A stretch of DNA of 32,260 bases from JACVSF01 sp036702855 (lineage in GTDB: Bacteria > Cyanobacteriota > Cyanobacteriia > Phormidesmidales > Phormidesmidaceae). Within the stretch, counting starts at the first letter, position 1. Every line of letters begins with the position of its first letter. The notes below the pieces were generated by a model, which was not told the origin of the DNA, did no database searches, and saw nothing but the letters and a program-made list of their open reading frames with translations. The stretch spans positions 1 to 32,260 of the forward strand of contig DATNQF010000226.1 of assembly GCA_036702855.1 (NCBI GenBank), read 5' to 3'. Below, in pieces: positions 1 to 8,204 of this stretch. A program made the translations under genes and the position numbers.

Positions 1-1
1 G

Positions 2-301
2 GTGCGAGGGCTGTTGGGAGCGATGGGTCATGCTCTATGGTCCTGTTTTTGGGGATACGGACTAGGAGTCGCTAAGTTTGCCCCGTCCAGCCAGACGCAA
101 AGCTTTGTTTGGAAGGGGTTGCTGGCCGCTATCTTGACCTATGCTCTGTTCAATGCCCTAGCCATCCTATCGGGAGTTTGGCCCAAGCTACTGATGGTGG
201 CACTGCTAGCAGGTTCATGGTTTATTATTTTGCGCGGGATTGGCCGAGCTCTGGCAATGACACCGCAAAAACCACATGCCACTGAGACCCTGCCAAGTTA
301 A
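2..301 (+). CDS. PrsW-type membrane protease, C-terminal part (5' end outside window)
   Basis: This open frame runs into the left edge of the window, so the GTG at its first codon is probably not the true start and only the C-terminal ~99 residues are visible. The segment GHALWSCFWGYGLGVAKF near residues 9-26 resembles the last conserved block of PrsW-family intramembrane proteases, where an Arg and a His face the membrane active site in an HxxxxxxxGxxxG pattern. Two hydrophobic stretches follow (about residues 36-57 and 62-78), then a short hydrophilic tail. In the family the protein is an integral membrane protease, usually several hundred residues long; the other catalytic blocks would lie upstream of the window. 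The family call rests on one motif and the topology only. Confidence 0.6.
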   Translation: MRGLLGAMGHALWSCFWGYGLGVAKFAPSSQTQSFVWKGLLAAILTYALFNALAILSGVWPKLLMVALLAGSWFIILRGIGRALAMTPQKPHATETLPS

Positions 302-340
302 CTCGCAAGGCTTTAATCAGATCGTTGAGAGGCAGGGGGC

Positions 341-598
341 TTAGGGTTGAAAGGGTGGCAGCGTTGCCTTTAGGTACAGGTCTACTTGAAATCGGCCTTG
401 TTTTTCTGTCCGGTGAACCACATCGACTACTTCAAAATAAGCTGCTTTAGTATTGGACTCTAAAATAAGCTTTTCTCCCTGACGGGGAGTTGTTCCCAGC
501 ACGATAGCTCTCTTGTCATATTTCTGGATAATTTCTCTGTAGGCTTCCGAAAGATAGGTTGCTTCTAAAGCATCTATAAAAATCAAAAAGATATTCAT
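341..598 (-). CDS. small conserved-type hypothetical protein, 85 aa
   Basis: The family is not recognised. The frame begins at an ATG with a weak purine-rich stretch (aagag) upstream and encodes 85 residues. The N-terminus (MNIFLIFIDALEATYLSEAY) is hydrophobic but interrupted by acidic residues, so it looks like a buried strand/helix rather than a signal peptide. The rest alternates beta-type stretches (RAIVLGTTPR, AAYFEVVDVVHRTEKQGRFQVDLYLKA), which suggests a small soluble alpha/beta domain. It faces the PrsW-like gene and lies downstream of a long palindrome. It could be a genuine small cyanobacterial protein; chance cannot be excluded at this length, but residue composition and lack of low complexity favour a gene. 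Confidence 0.5.
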   Translation of the reverse strand: MNIFLIFIDALEATYLSEAYREIIQKYDKRAIVLGTTPRQGEKLILESNTKAAYFEVVDVVHRTEKQGRFQVDLYLKATLPPFQP

Positions 599-694
599 GG
601 CTGACTCTTGTTAAATCACCCCTTGGTCTCACAGAAAATTATCCTGTTAAAGTGGATTTAACTCAATTCAAACAGGTTTTTCAAATGTCCTTGG

Positions 695-728
695 GGCTTT
701 ACCGAGTGCGATCGCACTCCGTAAAGCC
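695..728. repeat. 34-bp near-perfect palindrome centred on a HIP1 site
   Basis: The left arm GGCTTTAC (695-702) is the exact reverse complement of the right arm GTAAAGCC (721-728). Between them GAGTGCGATCGCACTC (704-719) is itself a perfect palindrome containing the HIP1 octamer. Only the C/C pair at 703/720 breaks the symmetry. It lies between two minus-strand genes. There is no T-tract on either side, so it does not look like a classical rho-independent terminator, though the RNA would fold very stably. Confidence 0.8.
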
Positions 729-866
729 AAAATTAATTTAGAGAGTAGGAACGCCTAAGCTAACTAAAAAGCAAACGTTATAACACCGTTATTCTGTCAC
801 TGTGTTATTTTATGCTCTCGTTATTTCCTATTTCGCCACTGCTCAAAACAAGGTTTGAGACAAACT

Positions 867-1697
867 CTAAGGAGCCTCTTCTAGATAATCTAGAGTGCCG
901 TTTTCTAGCACCCGGCAGGTTCCCGCTCTACCATCGGGCAATGTGTAGCCATAGGCAGATCCCCCCTCATCTGTCCGCCCAAACTGAAGCGTAACTTCAT
1001 CGCCAGCAAGGCCATATTTCCCTGCAACAGCCTCTCGACAAGTTGCTTCTAGAGCCACCCCATCTCCCAACACTCGTGGCATTTCATCTGCTGACAGCAC
1101 CGTTACGCCTTCAACTGAGACATCTAGTGGCAACGGGTCCAAGATCGAGGGATTTGATGGGTAGGTTTGCCCATCAAACTGCAAAGCAACCTGGGTAGGC
1201 TTTGCGCCTCCCCCAGAAACGTTCACCACCAGATCACGCCAGCCCTGTGTCCGAGTTTCGCTAACAATAAGGGGTTCCCGAATCAGTGTGGACTGAGAGA
1301 CCAGTCGAAATCCATTGCCTGGAGTTACGGTTTGTAAGCCTTCCTCTTGGCCTTCAAAGACTAATAGAGTGCAGCCACCGCTACCGCACCAGTTAGCCGA
1401 CACCAACAGAACTAACGCATCTAGTGCACCATCATCATTCAAGTCAATCAGCTCGCTTTTAACTGGGGTGCTGATTGAAGGATCATCATTCTCAGCTAGA
1501 AAGGTCGCAATTGCTCCCGAGAGTTCCCGCTCAAGGCTTTTCTCTGGGAGTGTAGGTTCACTGGTTTCAGGAGAAGAAACCACATTTGGAGTTGTCATCG
1601 CTGGATCTGAGCCGTCGGAAGAAGTGGGCTGGGGCCTGTTGCATCCGAGCAGTCCTACGGCTGCTAGCACAACTAGCCCCGACATTGTTTTCCACAT
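867..1697 (-). CDS. secreted lipoprotein of unknown function
   Basis: A 276-residue protein with a clear lipoprotein signal: a short start MWKTMSG, a hydrophobic core (LVVLAAVGLLG) and a lipobox LLGC whose Cys is at residue 19. It should be lipidated and membrane-anchored. A Ser/Thr/Pro-rich linker (about residues 20-55) follows. The segment DLNDDGALDALVLL resembles Asp-rich calcium-binding loops of FG-GAP/EF-hand type and is followed by a Cys-Gly-Ser-Gly-Gly-Cys stretch. The C-terminal 60 residues hold two further Cys (EATCREAVAG and GTCRVL) that could form a disulphide. The ATG at 1697 is preferred because AAAGAAAAC precedes it; an in-frame GTG lies five codons upstream at 1712. The function is not known, and its neighbours give no clue. 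Confidence 0.7.
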   Translation of the reverse strand: MWKTMSGLVVLAAVGLLGCNRPQPTSSDGSDPAMTTPNVVSSPETSEPTLPEKSLERELSGAIATFLAENDDPSISTPVKSELIDLNDDGALDALVLLVSANWCGSGGCTLLVFEGQEEGLQTVTPGNGFRLVSQSTLIREPLIVSETRTQGWRDLVVNVSGGGAKPTQVALQFDGQTYPSNPSILDPLPLDVSVEGVTVLSADEMPRVLGDGVALEATCREAVAGKYGLAGDEVTLQFGRTDEGGSAYGYTLPDGRAGTCRVLENGTLDYLEEAP

Positions 1698-2034
1698 AAC
1701 GTTTTCTTTCACACAAAAAGCTCTGGTTAGGTCTAGGAAAAATTTTATTTAGAAGAAATTGGTTATAGAAAAGTATTGATACCAGATGGCCTTAAAGCCG
1801 ACAAATTCTAGCGATCTAAATGTTAACTGTCCTCTCGTTGACTGCTGCTCAATCACCAGCGGCTTGAGAATGACAGGTTAGAATTCGGTCGGGCTTTGTA
1901 AGGAGTCTGAACTTGGGGGATGATGGTATCAGACAGGTTCGGGCATAGTGAAATCTTCCTCTTGGCATGAGAGGAGCTTGAGTAACAGCTTTGATGCACG
2001 GGCTTCGTTGTCTTTTAGCGAGTGAGTGTGACGA
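1698..2034. other. divergent intergenic region, no gene seen
   Basis: About 340 bases separate the divergent lipoprotein and aminotransferase genes, so promoters for both should lie here. The only structure noticed is a short dyad, TCCTCT (1957-1962) and AGAGGA (1970-1975), with a 7-base spacer about 60 bases before the aminotransferase start. No convincing small ORF or RNA gene was found. Confidence 0.4.
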
Positions 2035-3174
2035 GTGACTGCAATTCCACCCATTGATTTGACCCAACAATTTCAGACCATTCAGGATGAGGTTGGTGCG
2101 GCTGTAATGCAGGTGCTGGCTTCTGGTCAATACATTAATGGCCCAGTGGTCGAGGCATTTGCTAAAGCCTTTGGTGAATATGTGGGAACGTCAGAATGCG
2201 TGGTGTGCAACTCTGGCACCGATGCCCTCTATTTAGCCCTGCGAGCCCTCAATATTGGTGCCGGGGATGAGGTCATTACCTCTCCATTTACCTTTATCGC
2301 CACTGCGGAAATGATTAGTGCTGTGGGGGCCACGCCAGTTTTTGTCGATATTGACCTAGATACCTTTAATTTCGATGTTCAAAAGCTAGAGTCGGCTATT
2401 ACCGAGCGCACCCGCGCCATTATGCCTGTCCATCTGTTTGGCCAACCTGTCAATATGGATGCTGTCATGGCAGTAGCCAACCAGCACCAACTCGTGGTCA
2501 TTGAAGACTGTGCTCAAGCGACTGGAGCCACCTGGGGAGGCCGTCAAGTGGGCAGTATTGGCCACGTTGGTGCCTTTAGCTTCTTTCCAACCAAAAACCT
2601 GGGGGGATGCGGTGATGGCGGTGCACTAACCACCTCTGATCCGGCTATTCAAGAAAAGGCTCGCGTCTTGCGAGAGCATGGCAGCCGGGTGCGCTACTAT
2701 CACGAAGAAATTGGAGTTAATAGTCGGCTAGATGCCGTACAGGCCGTCATTCTTCAAATCAAGCTACGTTACCTGAACGAATGGAACGTCCGCCGAGCAG
2801 CGGTTGCTGAGGAGTACGAACGGCTGTTGGGTTCCATTCCCGGTATCATTACACCCCAGCCTACCCTAGGCGGCATCCCTGTTTGGAACCAGTACACCAT
2901 TCGATTAGAAGCAGCGCAGCAGGATGGTGCTGTGCGCGATCGCATCCGTCAGCACATGCAGGCTCAAGGGGTGCTGCCGATGGTCTACTACCCGCTACCG
3001 CTACATTTGCAGCCAGTTTATGCGCATCTAGGCTATGCACCCGGTAGCTTACCTCAGGCAGAGCAGGCATCGCGCCAAGTGTTGTCCCTACCCATGTTCC
3101 CCGAACTCACCCTCGACCAACAGACTAAGGTGGTCTATAGCTTGAAGGAGGCTCTCCTACAGGAGGGTTCCTGA
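2035..3174 (+). CDS. DegT/DnrJ/EryC1/StrS-family PLP aminotransferase
   Basis: A 379-residue fold-type-I pyridoxal-phosphate enzyme of the sugar aminotransferase family. In this family the enzyme usually transfers an amino group to a nucleotide-linked keto sugar used for surface polysaccharide or antibiotic sugars. Visible hallmarks are CNSGTDALYLALRAL (phosphate-binding loop, residues 58-72), the segment VIEDCAQATGA with Asp158 expected to contact the PLP ring nitrogen, and SFFPTKNLGGCGDGG with Lys187 as the Schiff-base lysine. The length matches the family. It starts at GTG and no strong ribosome-binding site is seen. No sugar-nucleotide genes are adjacent, so the substrate cannot be inferred. 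Confidence 0.92.
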   Translation: MTAIPPIDLTQQFQTIQDEVGAAVMQVLASGQYINGPVVEAFAKAFGEYVGTSECVVCNSGTDALYLALRALNIGAGDEVITSPFTFIATAEMISAVGATPVFVDIDLDTFNFDVQKLESAITERTRAIMPVHLFGQPVNMDAVMAVANQHQLVVIEDCAQATGATWGGRQVGSIGHVGAFSFFPTKNLGGCGDGGALTTSDPAIQEKARVLREHGSRVRYYHEEIGVNSRLDAVQAVILQIKLRYLNEWNVRRAAVAEEYERLLGSIPGIITPQPTLGGIPVWNQYTIRLEAAQQDGAVRDRIRQHMQAQGVLPMVYYPLPLHLQPVYAHLGYAPGSLPQAEQASRQVLSLPMFPELTLDQQTKVVYSLKEALLQEGS

Positions 3175-3382
3175 AAAACAGGTTATTGAGCTTCCTCTAT
3201 GGGCTGAATCGGTAATCAAAATTTACATTCAGTCCGTATGGGACGAAGTTATTTGTAGTTCTCTATACTATGTTTAAGGAGCCTAATTTTGCTTCGATCC
3301 TCGGATCAGGATCAAAAGCGGTCAGGCCATCCCACGGGTTCATGGGTCGGATTGCTCCGGGCCTTAGTAAAGACATGAGCCG

Positions 3383-5149
3383 GTGGGTTCATGTCAAATA
3401 CTCTCAGTCCTGGTTAGGAGCAGCAAAAATCCCGTGAAAGCCTCTGAAGCATTTCCTCCGCGGCGATACGATGCCACTGCCATTGCTGGCTATTTTCAAA
3501 GGCGACCCTGGGAAGCCGTATGGCGGCTACTCCAGGTGTTTTTTTTATTAGGTGGGTTTGTTCTAGGTTTTCTGTTCGATCGGTGGTTCGGTTGGCAGGA
3601 AACCAATAGACAGAAGCGTGCTAGTCAATTGCGACAGGCCCTAACCCAGCTAGGGCCAACCTTCATCAAGGTTGGACAAGCCCTATCTACCCGGCCTGAT
3701 TTAATACGGCCCGACTTTCTAAACGAACTGACCAAACTGCAAGATCAGTTACCGCCCTTTCCTAATACCGTAGCCTCAGCCATTATTGAGCAAGAATTGG
3801 GTCAACTGCCAGAGGATATCTACCTGGAGTTTGCTCCCGAACCTGTTGCAGCAGCCAGCTTAGGTCAGGTTTACCGGGCTCGGCTCTACAGTGGTGAAGA
3901 GGTTGCGGTCAAGGTACAGCGGCCAAATTTGCTGCCTACCCTCTGCCGGGATTTGTTCTTACTGCGTTGGTTTGCTCGTCGCTTAGGACGCTTTCTCCCC
4001 CTGAATTTAGGCCATGACCTCACCCTGATTGTGGATGAGTTTGGCACTAAGTTGTTTGAGGAGATTGACTATCTCAACGAAGGACGTAATGCCGAGCGAT
4101 TTGCTACCAATTTCCGTGACGACCCTCGCGTTAAAGTTCCAGAAATCTACTGGCGCTACAGCACCAATCGGGTTCTCACCCTAGAGTGGATTAACGGCCT
4201 CAAGCTGACTGATACCGAGCAGATCCGGCAAGCGGGTCTTAACTCCGATGACCTCATTGAAATCGGTGTCACTTCTGGATTGCGGCAACTCCTAGAGTTT
4301 GGTTTCTTTCACGCGGATCCTCATCCTGGTAACTTGTTTGCCATGCCCGATGGCCGCATGGCCTACATCGACTTTGGCATGATGGATCAGCTTGACCAAG
4401 ATACTAAGGAAACCTTGGTTGACTCAGTCGTTCATCTGATCAACAAAGACTATGAACACCTAGCCGAGGACTTTGTCAAACTAGGCTTCCTGACGCCGAA
4501 TATTGAGCTAACAGGTATTCTTCCGGCCTTGGACTCCGTACTGGGTGAAGCCCTTGGCTCTAAGGTTTCTGATTTCAACTTCAAGACCATTACCGACAAG
4601 TTCTCAGAGCTGATGTATGAGTACCCCTTCCGGGTACCTGCTAAATTTGCTTTGATTATTCGCTCTCTTGTCACGCAGGAAGGTTTGGCGCTCAGTCTCA
4701 ATCCTGACTTCAAAATTGTTGACATCGCCTATCCCTACGTTTCTCGTCGTCTGCTTACTGGGGAGACACCCTCTCTGCGGCGACGACTGCTGGAAGTTCT
4801 ATTCAAAGATAACCAGTTCCAGTGGAGCCGTTTGGAGAACATGCTCGCTATTGCTAGAAGCGATCGCAACTTCGATATTCTGCCTACTGCGGGTTTGGGT
4901 TTGCGCTATCTCCTCTCTGAGGAAGGAGATTATCTGCGGCGACAGATACTGCTGGCTTTGACAGAGGATGACCGCATCCACACAGAGGAAGTGCAGCGAC
5001 TCTGGAATTTGATTAAAGATGATATCTCTCCCTCCCGCCTGCTAGGGGCCGCTTGGGATGCCCTAGCTGATTACTCCATTGATCGGGCAGCCGCCTTAGT
5101 ACCCGTTGTGGCTGATCTGCGCAGTGCCTTCCAAGCAACGACCCGTTAA
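3383..5149 (+). CDS. ABC1/UbiB-family atypical protein kinase
   Basis: A protein of up to 588 residues of the ABC1/UbiB (ADCK) family. Members are membrane-associated atypical kinases/ATPases linked to quinone or prenyl-lipid metabolism; cyanobacteria and plastids carry several. Visible signatures are the KxGQ motif (TFIKVGQALSTRPDL, Lys96 and Gln99), the Ala-rich nucleotide loop EPVAAASLGQVYRA replacing the usual Gly-loop (156-159), VAVKVQRPN with Lys177, the catalytic block HADPHPGN (310-317) and YIDFGMMDQ with Asp330. A hydrophobic stretch near residues 50-65 may be membrane-associated. The GTG at 3383 gives the longest frame; an in-frame GTG at 3434 with AGGAG 13 bases upstream is an alternative and lies closer to where family similarity seems to begin (RRYDATAIAGYF). 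A small membrane protein gene follows at 61 bases. Confidence 0.92.
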   Translation: MGSCQILSVLVRSSKNPVKASEAFPPRRYDATAIAGYFQRRPWEAVWRLLQVFFLLGGFVLGFLFDRWFGWQETNRQKRASQLRQALTQLGPTFIKVGQALSTRPDLIRPDFLNELTKLQDQLPPFPNTVASAIIEQELGQLPEDIYLEFAPEPVAAASLGQVYRARLYSGEEVAVKVQRPNLLPTLCRDLFLLRWFARRLGRFLPLNLGHDLTLIVDEFGTKLFEEIDYLNEGRNAERFATNFRDDPRVKVPEIYWRYSTNRVLTLEWINGLKLTDTEQIRQAGLNSDDLIEIGVTSGLRQLLEFGFFHADPHPGNLFAMPDGRMAYIDFGMMDQLDQDTKETLVDSVVHLINKDYEHLAEDFVKLGFLTPNIELTGILPALDSVLGEALGSKVSDFNFKTITDKFSELMYEYPFRVPAKFALIIRSLVTQEGLALSLNPDFKIVDIAYPYVSRRLLTGETPSLRRRLLEVLFKDNQFQWSRLENMLAIARSDRNFDILPTAGLGLRYLLSEEGDYLRRQILLALTEDDRIHTEEVQRLWNLIKDDISPSRLLGAAWDALADYSIDRAAALVPVVADLRSAFQATTR

Positions 5150-5209
5150 GCTAGGGCTTCTCCTCTATAATTGGGCACGGGTTCATTTTCTGTTACAAGG
5201 GGGATTCCT

Positions 5210-5572
5210 GTGTATCCACAACCGCCATACGTCCTTTTCATCGCAGGGTTGCTTGCCGCAATCAGCTCTGGCTTTGCCTTTAGCAATACTTTGCAACAAT
5301 CTGTCAAAAGCTGGAATGAGAACCGTTCCTCTCGGATTATTGCTAGCCTCCGCGGGCCCCAGCTACAGTTACCCTTTTTCGGCATCTGCGCTGGTATTTG
5401 CGTCTTTTTAGCATCAGGAATTCAGATTTTTGGCTTTTCTGGGAAGGTTGCTTATGCCATGGGAGTGCCCCTGACAGTTTTAAGTGCAGTACTTATCTGG
5501 AGCCAACTTGGCAAAATCCTGCTGCTTCTGGAAAAGGGCGGTTCTCGTGCCTTAGATCTGGATGCGTTCTAA
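5210..5572 (+). CDS. small membrane protein of unknown function, 120 aa
   Basis: The family is not identified; it has the look of a conserved cyanobacterial small membrane protein. The GTG at 5210 is chosen because AAGGGGG lies seven bases upstream; a longer frame from a TTG at 5171 has no such site. Three hydrophobic stretches are visible: YVLFIAGLLAAISSGFAF near the N-terminus, FFGICAGICVFLASGIQIFGF in the middle, and AYAMGVPLTVLSAVLIW before a short basic/acidic tail. A soluble loop with SWNENRSSRIIASLRG sits between the first two. It lies 61 bases after the UbiB-family kinase on the same strand and before a strong terminator, so the two are probably co-transcribed. No catalytic motif is visible. 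Confidence 0.7.
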   Translation: MYPQPPYVLFIAGLLAAISSGFAFSNTLQQSVKSWNENRSSRIIASLRGPQLQLPFFGICAGICVFLASGIQIFGFSGKVAYAMGVPLTVLSAVLIWSQLGKILLLLEKGGSRALDLDAF

Positions 5573-5624
5573 GTACTCAGCCATATCAATTTTGGTTCAA
5601 TCAAGTCCGAATGGGTCTTGCTAG

Positions 5625-5661
5625 CCCCTGCCTTGTCCAATCGAGGCAGGGGTTTTATTTT
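5625..5661 (+). terminator. rho-independent terminator
   Basis: A perfect 9-bp stem, CCCCTGCCT (5625-5633) with AGGCAGGGG (5644-5652), has a 10-base loop and is followed directly by TTTTATTTT. It ends the unit holding the UbiB-family kinase and the small membrane protein. Confidence 0.9.
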
Positions 5662-5709
5662 AAGAGAAGCCAAGGCTGAAAAAGCCTGTTAAGGTAGCAT
5701 CTGCGACTC

Positions 5710-5859
5710 AGTGCTTAAGCTCATCTGGTAGAGGGCTCAGTTTTCGACCAGAAAGAACTTTCTACTTTGAGATCTTTTGTGATTTTTTGCGCACAATATT
5801 ATTGCTCTCCACTACGGATGAGGAGACATCAGGGCAACTTCTGTTAGAGGCAGATACGC
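5710..5859 (+). promoter_or_regulatory. putative structured 5' leader of the coiled-coil/EamA gene
   Basis: Between the terminator and the next start codon several short inverted repeats overlap. TCTGGT (5724-5729) pairs with ACCAGA (5747-5752), and AGAAAG (5750-5755) can instead pair with CTTTCT (5758-5763), although that hairpin has only a two-base loop. The first stem also resembles a tRNA D-arm (GCTCATCTGGTAGAG) but no anticodon or T arm follows. The two pairings are mutually exclusive, which would fit a switch, but no known riboswitch class is recognised. Confidence 0.25.
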
Positions 5860-7716
5860 ATGGGCCAGCAGGAAAACCTACCCAACCAACCTGATCAGGG
5901 CACCCAGGCTAGCGAGGACATCCTGCGAAAATTGACCCAGGATCTGCAGACGCTTCAGCACACCCTGTCCACTCAGCTATCACAAGATATTGAGCGATTG
6001 CAGGGACAAAAACGTCGTCTGATGGACGACATTGAAGTCCTCGAAGGCGACTATGAGCAACTCCGGAGCCGCTATCAAGCCCTTCAAAACAGCCATGAAG
6101 CAGTGCTCTCGCAGCAACAAGCAGCTCAACAGCAGCTTTGGGCCAAACGTCTAGCTCAAGCTCTTGCCACTCACCTCCATGCCCGCCTAGCCCAAACCTC
6201 GCCCACTACGCCAGGGACAGGGTTAGACCTCAATGCTTACCCTAACCTGCCCCAAACCAATCCTGTACTAGCCTCCCTCGATAGCACACTGCATAGCACC
6301 CTACAATCCCTACAGCAGGATCTCAACAGCTATCAAAGCTCCCTGTCTCAACAGATTGGCCGCATGCATAGCCTGGAACAGCAAGGAGAGGTGATTCTAG
6401 AGGCACTGGTTAATCGACTCAGTCAGCAGCTCCAAACGCAATTAGTGTCACCTGAAATATCACCCCGGGAGACTATAGCCCGCCAGAACGGATATAACGG
6501 TCTGGAGTTACCGATTGCGAGTCGTCCCTTACCCTTTTATCCTCCAGTTCAGCCCCCAGGTGTGGTAAATGGCTATCACAAGGTTTCGTCACCTAGCTCC
6601 TCTCGCAACGAAATAGAGAACATTAGGCCCGACCAACTAGGGAGCAAAGCAGCTTCCCGACCTGATGTGCTCTCTGCCACACCTGAGCAAATCACTCCCT
6701 TGCAGCGAGGCCTCCTGTTCATCATTTGCTCGACCCTGACCCTATCAATTCATAACGTTGTTGTTGGCATTATTGGTTATGGTGGGCAACTGTTTGGTCA
6801 GATTCCCATTTCAGGAATTTTTCAACTCAATATCCCCAACTCGCTCATGCTGTTGTGGCTACGCATGATCGTTGTTCTGCCCTTAATGGCCTTGGTCGCA
6901 GGCTATCTTTACCCTAATGTTTGGCGTGAAATCCGCATGCTAATTAGAGGGCCGGATCGAAGACCTTTGTTTCAGGTCATGGCCAGTGGCAGCTTTCTGT
7001 TCATGTCTCAAGTTCTGATCTACAAGGCTATCTCTGATGTAGGGCCTGGGGTTGCAGTAACCCTCCTGTTTATGTATCCCCTCATCACTGTGCCCTTAAC
7101 CTGGTTTCTATTTGGTGATAAGCCGACACCTCTGCGGTTAGTTGTGATGTCTGCTATCACAATGGGCATTGTGTTTACAGCGTTGCCTAGAATCAGTTCG
7201 GATTTGCTAGGAGGTGGAGTTTCAGCTTGGGGTATTGGCGCTGCTCTTCTATCGAGTGCAGCTTTTGCCATGTTTCTAATATCCATGCAGCTTAGTTATC
7301 AGCGGCTGCATCCGGTTCCGGTTAGTCTGATGCAGTTTTCCACCATCTTTGTGCTGACCAGCCTGATTCTGATTGTGGGCTCTTTCTTTGGACTGCATCC
7401 AGCGGTGCCAAGCAGTCCCGGTGGCCTGTATGTAGGGGCTTTAATTTTGGGCACCTTGACCCTGTTGGGCTACCTTTTCAATAACTACGGCGTCAAACTG
7501 ATGGGGGCAGCCCAAGCCTCCATTGTGTCCTCAAGTGGACCTGTCACTACGGCTATTTTGGCTTACCTAATCACCCCAGGTGAAAAATCTGCACTCCAGT
7601 TCATTCAATGGATTGGGGTAATTCTGGTTACTTTAGGGGTTATTTCTCTAAGTTTTGAGCGTTTAGCGAATGAGCGACGCGAGGCCAAGCGCAGACGCAA
7701 GCAACAGATGACTTGA
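5860..7716 (+). CDS. EamA/DMT-family transporter fused to a long N-terminal coiled coil
   Basis: A 618-residue two-part protein. Residues about 20-110 are Gln/Leu-rich heptad-like sequence (LQTLQHTLSTQLSQDIERL, RLMDDIEVLEGDYEQLRS) and a second helical segment covers about 140-200; both look like coiled coils. A Pro/Ser-rich linker spans about 205-280. The C-terminal ~330 residues carry about ten hydrophobic helices arranged as two EamA repeats, as in drug/metabolite transporters; the second repeat includes the family-like stretch AAQASIVSSSGPVTTAILAYL. The tail is strongly basic (ERRREAKRRRKQQ in pattern). Ordinary EamA proteins are ~300 residues, so the cytosolic coiled-coil half is an addition. 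ATG is preceded by AGAGG. The substrate is unknown. Confidence 0.85.
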   Translation: MGQQENLPNQPDQGTQASEDILRKLTQDLQTLQHTLSTQLSQDIERLQGQKRRLMDDIEVLEGDYEQLRSRYQALQNSHEAVLSQQQAAQQQLWAKRLAQALATHLHARLAQTSPTTPGTGLDLNAYPNLPQTNPVLASLDSTLHSTLQSLQQDLNSYQSSLSQQIGRMHSLEQQGEVILEALVNRLSQQLQTQLVSPEISPRETIARQNGYNGLELPIASRPLPFYPPVQPPGVVNGYHKVSSPSSSRNEIENIRPDQLGSKAASRPDVLSATPEQITPLQRGLLFIICSTLTLSIHNVVVGIIGYGGQLFGQIPISGIFQLNIPNSLMLLWLRMIVVLPLMALVAGYLYPNVWREIRMLIRGPDRRPLFQVMASGSFLFMSQVLIYKAISDVGPGVAVTLLFMYPLITVPLTWFLFGDKPTPLRLVVMSAITMGIVFTALPRISSDLLGGGVSAWGIGAALLSSAAFAMFLISMQLSYQRLHPVPVSLMQFSTIFVLTSLILIVGSFFGLHPAVPSSPGGLYVGALILGTLTLLGYLFNNYGVKLMGAAQASIVSSSGPVTTAILAYLITPGEKSALQFIQWIGVILVTLGVISLSFERLANERREAKRRRKQQMT

Positions 7717-7758
7717 ATCTCTAACCCCTGTAACAAAAGACTGTTGCAACGCAACGAC

Positions 7759-7800
7759 AGCATCAAGACAGCCCTAACTAAAGGCTGTCTTGATGCTTCT
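7759..7800 (+). terminator. 15-bp hairpin, probable terminator
   Basis: A perfect 15-bp stem, AGCATCAAGACAGCC (7759-7773) with GGCTGTCTTGATGCT (7783-7797), has a 9-base loop and lies 42 bases after the EamA stop codon. The following bases (TCTATGG) are only weakly T-rich, so termination may rely on stem strength. Confidence 0.7.
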
Positions 7801-7969
7801 ATGGCTCGGGCAGAAAACGGCATATTAAGGTGTACAGTCTGTTTCAGCCCCGAGTCTAAAGAAGATTGAACTTAGACCCAGTGAACTTTATTTAGGCAAG
7901 CGATAAGCAACTGAAGCACCGCTTAAGAGGCAGAGCGTTTACACTGCTCAAGGTACAAAGTTTTGGGGA

Positions 7970-8056
7970 CGGAGAGAGAGGGATTCGAACCCTCGTTAGA
8001 GTTACCCCTAAACAGCATTTCCAGTGCTGCGCCTTCAACCACTCGGCCATCTCTCC
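7970..8056 (-). tRNA. trnS-GGA: tRNA-Ser (anticodon GGA)
   Basis: Read on the minus strand, the gene has a 7-bp acceptor stem GGAGAGA/TCTCTCC with discriminator G, a D arm with GGCCGAGTGGTTGAAGGC, an anticodon stem CAGCA/TGCTG around the loop CTGGAAA (anticodon GGA), a long class II variable arm, and a T arm with GGTTCGAATCC. These are the features of bacterial tRNA-Ser reading UCC/UCU. CCA is not encoded, so it must be added after transcription. The gene stands alone, divergent from the ferredoxin gene. Confidence 0.97.
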
Positions 8057-8065
8057 AGTAGGGGG

Positions 8066-8085
8066 GGTGAGCAATTAACCTCACC
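8066..8085. promoter_or_regulatory. inverted repeat between tRNA-Ser and ferredoxin gene
   Basis: GGTGAG (8066-8071) and CTCACC (8080-8085) form a perfect 6-bp dyad with an 8-base AT-rich centre, in the divergent promoter region of the tRNA and ferredoxin genes. It is operator-like in form; no regulator can be named. Confidence 0.25.
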
Positions 8086-8204
8086 GAGTTGTTATCCTAG
8101 CAGAGTTTTTGCCCCCTCACAAAACTTTTGCCATAAATTCGATAATTTTTCGTGAGAGCATGGGTGGGCGCTCTTTGTTGGCTTACAAAAAACGTCTAGC
8201 TGTT

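Noticed and set aside
1315..1752. 145-residue plus-strand frame opposite the lipoprotein gene
   Set aside because: It is antisense to a gene with a clear lipoprotein signal, and its composition (Ser-rich) is typical of a shadow frame.
5710..5760. tRNA-like sequence GCTCATCTGGTAGAG
   Set aside because: Only a D-arm-like part is present. No anticodon stem, T arm or matching acceptor stem follows, so it is not called as a tRNA.
7892..8074. 60-residue minus-strand frame over the tRNA-Ser gene
   Set aside because: Its sequence (GEMAEWLKAQHWK) is what a tRNA-Ser gene reads as in one frame; the tRNA explains it fully.
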